Assembly (NCBI GenBank): GCA_045565015.1 | Contig: JBJLGD010000032.1 | Location: forward strand, 1-30,301 | Reading direction: 5' to 3' | Origin: GCA-2697345 sp045565015 | Lineage (GTDB): Bacteria > Pseudomonadota > Alphaproteobacteria > Rhodobacterales > Rhodobacteraceae | Length of the DNA stretch: 30,301 nt | In this document: positions 23,132 through 30,301 of the stretch, piece after piece | How the letters are laid out: each line of letters opens with the position of its first letter | How positions within the stretch are numbered: the stretch's first letter is position 1 | Translations under genes and position numbers: made by a program | The notes under the pieces: generated by a model | Told to the model about the DNA's origin: nothing | Databases searched by the model: none | What the model saw: the letters and a program-made list of their open reading frames with translations, nothing else

Positions 23132-24496
23132 ATGTGTTATTTAGTAAGGCTTTATATTGGTTGCCTGATTTCAATTCTAACTTTGTTTGTTTGTTTGTCT
23201 CGACCGCTCTTAGCAGATCAAAACGTTACGGGATTTGTTTTAGATAATGGCCTAGAAGTAGTGGTTATAGAGGATCACCGGGCACCAGTTGTCGTTCATT
23301 CACTGTGGTATAGAGCAGGGGCTGCTGATGAGGAGCCGGGTAAGTCTGGAGTGGCACACTTTTTGGAGCATTTATTATTTAAAGGTACCAAAAAAACTAA
23401 ACCTGGAGAATTTTCTAAGATTGTTGAAAAACTAGGTGGATCGGATAATGCTTTCACTTCGTGGGATTATACCGGGTATTACCAAAGAATCTCCAAAGAT
23501 CGGTTAGCTCTTATGATGGAGTTAGAGTCTGATAGAATGAAAAACATTCAACTGTCGGTAAAAGATATAGAAACTGAAAGGAAAGTTGTGCTTGAGGAAA
23601 GGTCACAACGGACAGACAGTGATCCAGGTGCTTTATTTGCTGAACAGCGGCGAGCGGCAATGTATTTAAATCATCCTTATGGAATCCCAATTATAGGTTG
23701 GCGACATGAAATTGAAAATTTAAATAAAAAAGACATTATAGCATTTTACAAAAAATATTATGCGCCTAACTCTGCTACGTTGATCATTGCTGGTGATGCT
23801 GTGCCGTCGGAAGTGAAAGATTTAGCTGAAAAATATTATGGCCGATTGACTCCAATAGTTGGTTTAGACAAAAGGGAACGAAGCCAAGAACCGACTCACC
23901 TAGCTGAAAGAAAAATAATTTTTGAAGACCCGCGTGTTTCGCAACCGTATTTAATAAGAAATTATTTAGTTCCTGAAAGAAATCAAGCGGATCAAAAAGT
24001 ACCAGCAATACTCACTGTATTGGCTGAGTTGTTGGGAGGCAACGAAAATACATCGGTGTTGGGAAAGTCGCTTCAGCTGGCAACAAAAAAAGCTTTGTAT
24101 ACTTCTGCTTTTTACTCGGGCGTTTCTTATGACGCTACCACTTTTGGTTTAGTGATTGTTCCGATTAAAGGACGAACACTGCAGCAAGCTGAGAAAGATC
24201 TAGATATTGCCATTAATGACTTTATTGAAAATGGCGTTGATTTAAATCAGTTAAATAGAATAAAAAAGCAACTTCGAGCTTCTAACATTTATGCTCAGGA
24301 TAATATTTTTGGTTTAGCGAGATTATATGGATCTGCTCTCATGTCAGGACTTAGTATAAAGGATATACAAGACTGGCCTGGACTGTTGCAGGATGTTTCA
24401 CCGGTTCAGATTATAGAATTAGCAAAGGACTTACGTGATAAAAGAAATGCTGTTACAGGCTTTTTCAAGAAGCCCACTGACGAAAAGGATAGGTAA
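23132..24496 (+). CDS. M16 family zinc metallopeptidase, catalytic subunit type
   Basis: This 454-aa secreted or membrane-anchored protein has an N-terminal hydrophobic signal segment ending near LLADQ (about 25-30). The M16 peptidase domain has the inverted zinc motif HFLEH (76-80: ligands H76 and H80, catalytic E79). The downstream acidic ligand is in VVLEER (E155 or E156). A second M16 C-terminal domain follows, but the Arg/Tyr substrate-clamp motif is not evident there. This is the pattern of the active partner in two-protein M16 systems. The ATG lies ten bases after the lipoprotein gene. Substrates are unknown; misfolded or signal-peptide fragments in the periplasm are an inference. Confidence 0.93.
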   Translation: MCYLVRLYIGCLISILTLFVCLSRPLLADQNVTGFVLDNGLEVVVIEDHRAPVVVHSLWYRAGAADEEPGKSGVAHFLEHLLFKGTKKTKPGEFSKIVEKLGGSDNAFTSWDYTGYYQRISKDRLALMMELESDRMKNIQLSVKDIETERKVVLEERSQRTDSDPGALFAEQRRAAMYLNHPYGIPIIGWRHEIENLNKKDIIAFYKKYYAPNSATLIIAGDAVPSEVKDLAEKYYGRLTPIVGLDKRERSQEPTHLAERKIIFEDPRVSQPYLIRNYLVPERNQADQKVPAILTVLAELLGGNENTSVLGKSLQLATKKALYTSAFYSGVSYDATTFGLVIVPIKGRTLQQAEKDLDIAINDFIENGVDLNQLNRIKKQLRASNIYAQDNIFGLARLYGSALMSGLSIKDIQDWPGLLQDVSPVQIIELAKDLRDKRNAVTGFFKKPTDEKDR

Positions 24497-24498
24497 TA

Positions 24499-25794
24499 AT
24501 GTCCAGAATACTCGTGATTATTTTTCTCCTTACAAGTCTTATAAGTAAAAGTTTTGCCACCACAGTAACAGAGGTTAGAAGTCAAAAAGGTCTCTCGGCG
24601 TGGCTAGTCAAAGAACATTCTATACCTTTTGTAGCTATAGAAATAAGACTTAAAGGTGGAGCTACGTTAGATAGAGATGGGAAAAGAGGTGCTGTTTATC
24701 TTATGTCAGCATTAATGAACGAGGGTGCAGGAGATTTAGACTCATCTCAATTTAGTGCTGAAATGGAACGTTTAGCTCTGAAATTAGATTTTGACGTCTA
24801 TCAAGATAGTATGAGTATATCTGTAAAATTTTTAACAGAAAACAAAGATGAAGCCATTGATTTTCTAAAAATGGCTCTCTTACAACCTCGATTTGATAAT
24901 GAACCAATTGAAAGAGTAAGAAACCAAGTAATTTCTATTTTAGGCTCAAACTCAAAAGATCCGAATAAGATTTCCAGTAAAGTTTTTTTCCAAAAAGCTT
25001 TTCCGAACCATCTTTATGGCTCAGGTAAAGAGGGCAGCATTGAAACAGTCTCTTCAATAAATCGAGAGGATATCTTAAACGCTTATTCTGATATTTTTTA
25101 TCAAAAGGAAGTTTTTATTAGCGCTGTTGGTGATATAAGCGAGGGTGAACTAGCAAGTCTAATTGATAAAATATTTGGAAATATACCTGTTAATGAAAGA
25201 CCTAATATTGATAGGGCCAAGTATAGCTTGGGTGGCGGTAGCACTGTTGTTGATTATGACACACCCCAATCGGTAGTTATTTTTGGTCAACAAGGTATCA
25301 AAAGAGAAGATAGTGATTTTTTTCCTGCATATGTCTTGAACCACATTTTAGGAGGATCAGGTTTCGGCTCGAAATTAATGCAAGAATTACGAGAAAAAAA
25401 TGGGCTAACATATGGTATTTCAACGTATTTGGTTAACTGGGAGAATGCAGATTTATTACTAGGGCAATTTTCAACTTCTAATGAAACGGCATATAAAGCG
25501 ATAAATATGATCAAAGATCTTTGGAAAGAATTAGTAATTAATGGAGTTTCATCCAAAGAACTCGAAGATGCAAAAACATTTTTAACTGGCGCATACCCTT
25601 TAAGGTTTGATGGGAATTCTAGAATAGCTAACATACTAGTTGGAATGCAGATGCAGGGGTTATCTGTTGATTATATAAAAAATCGCAACAATAAAATAAA
25701 CGATGTATCGCTAGAAGATCTCAAGAGGGTGGCTTCCAAACTCTTAATTGAAGACGAGCTTCATTTTGTTATTGTAGGACGTCCGACTTCTTAA
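24499..25794 (+). CDS. M16 family protein, non-catalytic partner
   Basis: This 431-aa M16-fold protein has a signal peptide (about 1-20, ending SFATT). At the place of the zinc motif it reads YLMSALMNEGAG, so HxxEH is lost and it cannot bind catalytic zinc in the usual way. The C-terminal half keeps ELREKNGLTYGIS, the Arg...Tyr motif that clamps substrate in the partner subunit of dimeric M16 peptidases. It begins two bases after the HFLEH gene, so the two very probably form one heterodimeric periplasmic protease. Only the family and pairing are certain; the substrate is not. Confidence 0.92.
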   Translation: MSRILVIIFLLTSLISKSFATTVTEVRSQKGLSAWLVKEHSIPFVAIEIRLKGGATLDRDGKRGAVYLMSALMNEGAGDLDSSQFSAEMERLALKLDFDVYQDSMSISVKFLTENKDEAIDFLKMALLQPRFDNEPIERVRNQVISILGSNSKDPNKISSKVFFQKAFPNHLYGSGKEGSIETVSSINREDILNAYSDIFYQKEVFISAVGDISEGELASLIDKIFGNIPVNERPNIDRAKYSLGGGSTVVDYDTPQSVVIFGQQGIKREDSDFFPAYVLNHILGGSGFGSKLMQELREKNGLTYGISTYLVNWENADLLLGQFSTSNETAYKAINMIKDLWKELVINGVSSKELEDAKTFLTGAYPLRFDGNSRIANILVGMQMQGLSVDYIKNRNNKINDVSLEDLKRVASKLLIEDELHFVIVGRPTS

Positions 25795-25811
25795 TCATAA
25801 GATGAGAAGTC
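25785..25811 (+). other. Hairpin at the end of the M16 gene pair
   Basis: GACTTCT (25785-25791) and AGAAGTC (25805-25811) pair perfectly around a 13-base loop that includes the stop codon. Two more C-G pairs are possible past a bulged T. No T-run follows, so it may be a 3' stabilising or attenuating structure rather than a terminator before mutL. Confidence 0.3.
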
Positions 25812-25852
25812 TGGATAGCCGAATCGTCTAATAGTATGCTACAAGTTGTGTT

Positions 25853-27679
25853 ATGAACTTCAATAACAACAATATAAGCCCCAAACCGTCTGTAATTAGG
25901 CAACTTGATGACTATGCAATTAATCGGATAGCAGCTGGTGAAGTTGTCGAACGCCCTTCCTCGGTTATTAAGGAGCTAGTTGAGAATTCATTAGATGCTG
26001 GCGCTTTAAGAATTGAGATATATGTTAAGGATGGGGGTAAGACATACTTAAAAGTTGTTGATGATGGTCAAGGAATTCCTCAAAACTTTCTACCACTGGC
26101 GCTATCCAGACATGCGACATCAAAAATTGATGGAACTGATTTATTAAATATTAACACATTTGGTTTTCGTGGTGAGGCTTTGCCATCTCTGGCTGCTGTG
26201 TCGCATTTGGCTATCACGTCTCGATTCATTGGATCAGATTTTGCTTCTACTATATCAGCCAGTGGGGGAATAGTTGACGAAGTGAGACCGGCAGCCTTAT
26301 CAAATGGTACACAAGTGGAGGTATCAAATTTATTCTATTCTACGCCGGCGCGTTTAAAGTTTTTAAGAACTGACCGGTCAGAAATGATGTCTATCCTTGA
26401 TATGGTGAAACGTTTTTCAATTGCAGAGCCCTATGTGAGCTTTTCCATAAAAAACCTGTCGAGTGATAAGAAGGAGAAAGAAGTTTTTAAAACTATTCAG
26501 CATTCTGGTAAGACTTTGGTAGCTCTGAAAGCAAGACTAAAGGAAGTACTTGGTAAAGATTTTTGGGAAAACTGTTTTGAACTGGATTTTAATCGTGAAG
26601 ACATCAAACTTTTTGGATATTCAGCGCTACCTACATACTCAAGAGGCTCTGGGAATTTACAACATTTATTTGTTAATGGAAGGCCCGTCAAAGATAGAAT
26701 ATTGATGTCAGCGGTACGTGTAGCATATTCAGATTTCTTAGCTCGAGATAGGCATCCAGTGTGCGCACTATTTATTCAATGTAAAACAAGCGATGTAGAT
26801 GTTAACGTTCATCCAACTAAGGCAGAAGTTAGATTTAAAAATCCAGGTATTGTTCGGGGTTTAATAATTTCAGCTTTGAAAGCATCTCTGGCAGAGCATG
26901 GGCAACGCAGTTCGACGTCAGTTTCAAAGGGTGTTTTAGGCGCTTTTACATCAGAAACTTTTAGTTCTGGTATGCTTCAGGGTAGTTATGGGGCACCTAA
27001 GGCTAGAACCTTTTCAAGCGAAAGCTTGTTTTTAAATGAAAAAGCAAGCAGCTATGAAGCTGAAATAGATTCTGTAAAAGATTCTGAAAATCTTAGTGGG
27101 TTTCCTTTAGGAGCAGCACGGGGACAGTTTCATGAAAACTATATTATATCTCAAACCGATGACGGAATAATTATCGTTGATCAACATGCGGCTCACGAAA
27201 GACTTGTATATGAAAATCTTAAAGAGCAGTTAAAAAATAATGGAGTTAAAACACAACCTTTGTTACTACCAGAAGTAGTTGAGATGGAGGAAGAGGACTC
27301 TGTATTATTGTTAGACTGTTCAGATGAACTAAAAAAATGTGGTTTTTATCTCGAAGCGTTTGGTCCTGGAGCTGTAATAGTTAGAGAGACTCCAGCGCTC
27401 TTGGGAGTAATAAATACAAATTCGATGGTTCTAGATATTTTAGACGAAATAAAAGATAATATGGATAGTAAAATAGTTTCTGATCGAATAAACGCCGTTT
27501 TGAGTAGAGTGGCGTGTCATGGGTCCGTAAGATCAGGAAGAAGAATGAAATCAGAAGAAATGAATGCGCTCCTTCGAGATATGGAAGCAACACCGCATTC
27601 TGGCCAGTGTAACCATGGACGGCCAACCTATGTGAAACTTAAGCTAAACGACATTGAAAAAATGTTTGGAAGAACATGA
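25853..27679 (+). CDS. mutL: DNA mismatch repair protein MutL (endonuclease type)
   Basis: MutL links MutS mismatch recognition to strand incision. The 608-aa protein has the N-terminal GHKL ATPase with INRIAAGEVVERP, ENSLDAG, DDGQGIP, GFRGEAL and TPARLKFLR. A variable linker covers about 340-415. The C-terminal domain carries DQHAAHERLVYE from residue 443, which fits the DQHA(x)2E(x)4E endonuclease motif, plus ACHGSVRSG and CNHGRPT near the end. So this MutL should nick DNA itself, unlike E. coli MutL, which relies on MutH. No ribosome site is visible before the ATG. The stop overlaps the rmuC start (ATGA). Confidence 0.96.
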   Translation: MNFNNNNISPKPSVIRQLDDYAINRIAAGEVVERPSSVIKELVENSLDAGALRIEIYVKDGGKTYLKVVDDGQGIPQNFLPLALSRHATSKIDGTDLLNINTFGFRGEALPSLAAVSHLAITSRFIGSDFASTISASGGIVDEVRPAALSNGTQVEVSNLFYSTPARLKFLRTDRSEMMSILDMVKRFSIAEPYVSFSIKNLSSDKKEKEVFKTIQHSGKTLVALKARLKEVLGKDFWENCFELDFNREDIKLFGYSALPTYSRGSGNLQHLFVNGRPVKDRILMSAVRVAYSDFLARDRHPVCALFIQCKTSDVDVNVHPTKAEVRFKNPGIVRGLIISALKASLAEHGQRSSTSVSKGVLGAFTSETFSSGMLQGSYGAPKARTFSSESLFLNEKASSYEAEIDSVKDSENLSGFPLGAARGQFHENYIISQTDDGIIIVDQHAAHERLVYENLKEQLKNNGVKTQPLLLPEVVEMEEEDSVLLLDCSDELKKCGFYLEAFGPGAVIVRETPALLGVINTNSMVLDILDEIKDNMDSKIVSDRINAVLSRVACHGSVRSGRRMKSEEMNALLRDMEATPHSGQCNHGRPTYVKLKLNDIEKMFGRT

Positions 27680-28893
27680 TGTTTGATTCAGGATCATCTG
27701 TCTTAAATATTATTTTTAGTCCTGTGGGGTTGGTTTTGTGCTTTATTATATTTTTGCTTGGTCTATTGGCTTTTATTCTTATCGCGCGCGTCTTTTTCAG
27801 CCGACAAAGACCAGTTAATGGGTTGTCCGACTCACTAGGTAGGCTTGATCAATCAATACAGGATTTGAGTAATGGTCAATCACAGTTAACGGGTAGTTTG
27901 GAAATGTTAAATAAGTCGCATACCATCTCTATTCAAAATATGGAAAGTAGGCTGTCAGAGGTTCAACGACAAATGACAGAAAACTTACATGCGAATGCTA
28001 TCAAATCAGCTAGATCTCTATCAGACTTGGAAGCGCAAATGAAAGAGACTTTAAGCGGTTCTTCTGAAAAGACTAGTAAATCATTAACACAACTTCAGGA
28101 AAGGCTTTCCACAATAGATCGAGCGCAGTCAAATATTGAAAAACTCTCAGGAGATGTATTGAGCCTTCAGGATATATTATCAAATAAACAAACGAGAGGG
28201 GCATTTGGGGAAATTCAGCTTAATGATATTGTTGTTAAGGCATTGCCGTCTGATAGTTATGCGTTTCAACATACACTTTCAAATGGCAAGAGGGCGGATT
28301 GTCTGATATTTTTACCAAATCCACCTGGACCAATTGTAATAGACGCAAAATTCCCTCTAGAAGCATATGAAAAGTTAGTTAATGCAAAAACTAATGATGA
28401 GAAAGTGAGTGCTCTTACCCTATTAAAGCAATCTGTAAGACACCACATAAAATCCATTTCAGAAAAATATCTGATAGAAGGGGAAACTGCTGATGGAGCA
28501 TTAATGTTTTTACCCTCAGAAGCTGTTTATGCAGAATTGCATGCAAAGTTGCCTGAAGTCGTTCGGGAAGGTTTTGCCGCCAAAGTTTGGATTGTGTCTC
28601 CAACTACCTGTATGGCAACGCTTCACACGATGAGGGCAATTTTAAAAGATGCACGAATGCAGGAGCAAGCAGGAGAAATTCGTAAGACACTAAATCTTGT
28701 AAACAAAGATGTGAAACTCGTTGTTGACAGGGCGGCAAAGTTAGACACTCACTTCTCAGCGGCTTTAAAAGACTTAGAAGGAATTAATACAGCAGCTGGA
28801 CGCGCTGGAAAACGAGTGGAGAAATTAGATAACTTTGACTTTAAAGAATTAGCGGATGAACGTGTGGAAAATATTATCCCGCTAAAAAAATGA
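27676..28893 (+). CDS. rmuC: DNA recombination protein RmuC
   Basis: This 405-aa protein has one N-terminal membrane helix (about residues 10-41) and a long coiled-coil region (about 48-165). The RmuC nuclease-like domain follows, with RGAFGEIQLNDIV, IVIDAKFPLEAYEKL and, further on, FLPSEAVYAEL and KVWIVSPTTCMATLHTM. RmuC limits rearrangements at inverted repeats and has a PD-(D/E)XK-like core in which the Asp and Lys of IDAKFP are the expected catalytic pair. It overlaps mutL by four bases, suggesting coupled translation and a shared genome-stability role. Confidence 0.94.
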   Translation: MMFDSGSSVLNIIFSPVGLVLCFIIFLLGLLAFILIARVFFSRQRPVNGLSDSLGRLDQSIQDLSNGQSQLTGSLEMLNKSHTISIQNMESRLSEVQRQMTENLHANAIKSARSLSDLEAQMKETLSGSSEKTSKSLTQLQERLSTIDRAQSNIEKLSGDVLSLQDILSNKQTRGAFGEIQLNDIVVKALPSDSYAFQHTLSNGKRADCLIFLPNPPGPIVIDAKFPLEAYEKLVNAKTNDEKVSALTLLKQSVRHHIKSISEKYLIEGETADGALMFLPSEAVYAELHAKLPEVVREGFAAKVWIVSPTTCMATLHTMRAILKDARMQEQAGEIRKTLNLVNKDVKLVVDRAAKLDTHFSAALKDLEGINTAAGRAGKRVEKLDNFDFKELADERVENIIPLKK

Positions 28894-28921
28894 TGTCATA
28901 AAATGTGTATAGGAGTATTTA

Positions 28922-30217
28922 ATGCGGTTCGATAATCGTTTGCATTCACCAAAACGAATTGCAGTCATTGGGGCTGGTATCTCTGGGATGGGGGCTGCTT
29001 ATTTGCTTTCAAAGGCGAACAACGTCGTTTTGTTTGAAAGCGAAAAAAGGCTTGGTGGTCATGCTAGAACAGTTATCGCTGGAAAAAACGGAGATCAACC
29101 AGTGGATACAGGGTTTATTGTTTTTAATAAACCCAACTATCCAAACCTTAATTCATTATTTTCGGATCTCGACATTGATATAGTGAAAAGTAATATGACT
29201 TTTGGAGCGTCTTTCGAGGGTGGTAAACTAGAGTATGGGTTGGCAAGTTTAAATTCAGTTTTTGCACAACGCCAAAATGTTTTTAGACCAAAATTTTTGA
29301 GAATGCTCAAAGATATCACGAGATTTAATTCTCGAGCTGAAACCCTATCCAAGGGATCAAAAATGACTATTGAGGAGCTCTTGAAAACGGTTGGAACTAG
29401 TTCGTGGTTCAGAGATTACTACTTATTTCCTCTAACTGGGGCCATATGGTCCATGCCAGTTCAGCAGATGGAAAGCTTTCCTGCAGAAGCATTAATAAAA
29501 TTCATGAAAAATCATGCATTGCTTAGTCTAACAGGTCAGCATCAATGGCTTACGATAAAGGGTGGCTCGATAAAATATGTTGAAAGTTTAGCAAAGAAGA
29601 TGAGATCACAAAATGTTGATATAAGATTAGGTAGTGAGATAAAAAAAGTGAGTCGCCAAAATAATGGAGTACAGGTTCATGTTGTCTCAGGTTTGGAGGA
29701 AGAGTTTGATGAAGTAGTTTTCGCCACCCACGCCGATGATACCCTACGATTACTAGCAGAGCCTTCAGAAGAAGAAAGAAAGTCATTAGGCGCTATTCAT
29801 TACCAATCAAATGACGCTGTTTTACATGCAGATCAATCATTGATGCCTAATACTAAAAGGGTATGGTCAAGTTGGGTTTATAGTGAAAATGAAGGTAAAT
29901 CATCAAAAAAAATAGATCTAACTTACTGGATGAACTCTCTACAGCCCATACCTAAAAAGGACCCCATTTTTGTCACGCTAAATTCAAGCAGAGATATTAA
30001 ACAGGAACTAATATATGATAGTGTTGTCTTTAGGCATCCAGTTTATGATTTGGGGACCTTAACGGCGCAAGAAAAAATCAAGGAGATAAACGGACAAAAT
30101 AAAACCTGGTTTTGTGGTGCCTGGATAAAGAACGGATTTCACGAGGACGGATATTCTAGTGCAATTGATGTTGCTACAAAATTTATGAGTGGCGCTGAAG
30201 AGGTGAGGGTTGTTTGA
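28922..30217 (+). CDS. FAD-dependent amine-oxidase-like oxidoreductase
   Basis: This 431-aa flavoprotein begins with a Rossmann FAD site (IAVIGAGISGMGAAYLL, glycines G17, G19, G22; E39 for the ribose; RLGGHA at 43-48). The middle holds DTGFIVFNKPNYPNL and PLTGAIWSMP, and the C-terminal part has CGAWIKNGFHEDGYSSA as the second FAD-binding block. This subgroup regularly sits next to DUF1365 and cyclopropane-fatty-acid-synthase-like genes. In Rhodobacter sphaeroides related clusters belong to the singlet-oxygen ChrR-sigmaE response, and one such flavoprotein has been linked to furan fatty acid synthesis; I cite this from memory as a possible, not proven, parallel. AGGAG precedes the ATG. The stop overlaps the DUF1365 start (TTGA). 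Confidence 0.88.
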   Translation: MRFDNRLHSPKRIAVIGAGISGMGAAYLLSKANNVVLFESEKRLGGHARTVIAGKNGDQPVDTGFIVFNKPNYPNLNSLFSDLDIDIVKSNMTFGASFEGGKLEYGLASLNSVFAQRQNVFRPKFLRMLKDITRFNSRAETLSKGSKMTIEELLKTVGTSSWFRDYYLFPLTGAIWSMPVQQMESFPAEALIKFMKNHALLSLTGQHQWLTIKGGSIKYVESLAKKMRSQNVDIRLGSEIKKVSRQNNGVQVHVVSGLEEEFDEVVFATHADDTLRLLAEPSEEERKSLGAIHYQSNDAVLHADQSLMPNTKRVWSSWVYSENEGKSSKKIDLTYWMNSLQPIPKKDPIFVTLNSSRDIKQELIYDSVVFRHPVYDLGTLTAQEKIKEINGQNKTWFCGAWIKNGFHEDGYSSAIDVATKFMSGAEEVRVV

Positions 30218-30301
30218 CGGATATTCGATATATTTCAGGGACGACGTTTCATAGCAGGAAAGGTGCAATCACCAATAAGTTTAGTTACAAAGTGGATTAC
30301 C
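30214..30301 (+). CDS. DUF1365 family protein, N-terminal fragment (runs off window)
   Basis: After the TTG at 30214, which overlaps the preceding stop, the frame is open to the window end and encodes 29 residues. The stretch ISGTTFHSRKGAITNKFSYK and then VDY matches the DUF1365 N terminus, which typically reads H-x-R-x-x-x-x-x-x-F-x-Y-x-V-DY. DUF1365 genes commonly follow this type of flavin oxidoreductase. Function is unestablished, though lipid modification is suspected from gene context. The non-ATG start is inferred from the overlap; the window ends before more can be seen. Confidence 0.75.
   Translation, partial: MTDIRYISGTTFHSRKGAITNKFSYKVDY

Noticed and set aside
1..30301. CRISPR arrays, insertion sequences, prophage or defence genes
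   Set aside because: No regularly spaced repeats, terminal inverted repeats, transposase, integrase or known defence motifs were seen; all sizeable genes have housekeeping or metabolic homologues.

Overview
The window looks like core chromosome of an AT-rich (low-GC) marine alphaproteobacterium of the Rhodobacterales/Roseobacter type. This rests on protein content and gene order: dapB divergent from rbfA-truB, rpsO followed by pnp, purH-lspA-BamF-like (DUF3035) lipoprotein-two M16 proteins-mutL-rmuC, a SDHAF4-like DUF1674 protein beside rsmB, and tandem sarcosine/dimethylglycine-dehydrogenase-type flavoproteins. I see no transposase, integrase, phage gene, CRISPR array, tRNA or rRNA, and no sharp change in base composition that would suggest an island. 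The exact species cannot be named from the sequence alone.

Layout. (1) 1-2333: ftsK, cut by the window edge and split into two frames near 405. (2) 2382-4300: lolA, an AEC-family permease on the minus strand, and hspQ. (3) 4297-6435: a cytoplasmic-type gamma-glutamyltransferase (minus) divergent from a free methionine-(R)-sulfoxide reductase-like GAF protein. (4) 6567-12330: a tightly coupled three-gene operon of FAD/tetrahydrofolate demethylase, homocysteine S-methyltransferase and a second FAD/tetrahydrofolate demethylase. This could take glycine betaine to glycine one methyl at a time. (5) 12376-17910: rluA on the plus strand, then a minus-strand translation/RNA block that reads rbfA, truB, DUF1643, rpsO, pnp. 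(6) 17985-20398: dapB, DUF1674 (minus), rsmB. (7) 20495-25794: purH, lspA, lipoprotein and two M16 proteins with gaps of 2-54 bases. (8) 25853-30301: mutL-rmuC with an ATGA overlap, then a flavin oxidoreductase overlapping the start of a DUF1365 gene that runs off the window.

Functionally this is mostly housekeeping: chromosome segregation, envelope biogenesis (LolA, LspA, BamF-like), ribosome and RNA metabolism, lysine and purine synthesis, and mismatch repair. The methylated-amine/methionine block is the main metabolic specialisation. I did not find a clearly new multi-gene system. The points most worth a second look are the ftsK frame break, the demethylation operon, and the structured leaders in front of pnp and rpsO. 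There is no gene-free stretch above 300 bases; the longest is 15677-15947 (271 bases), described below.
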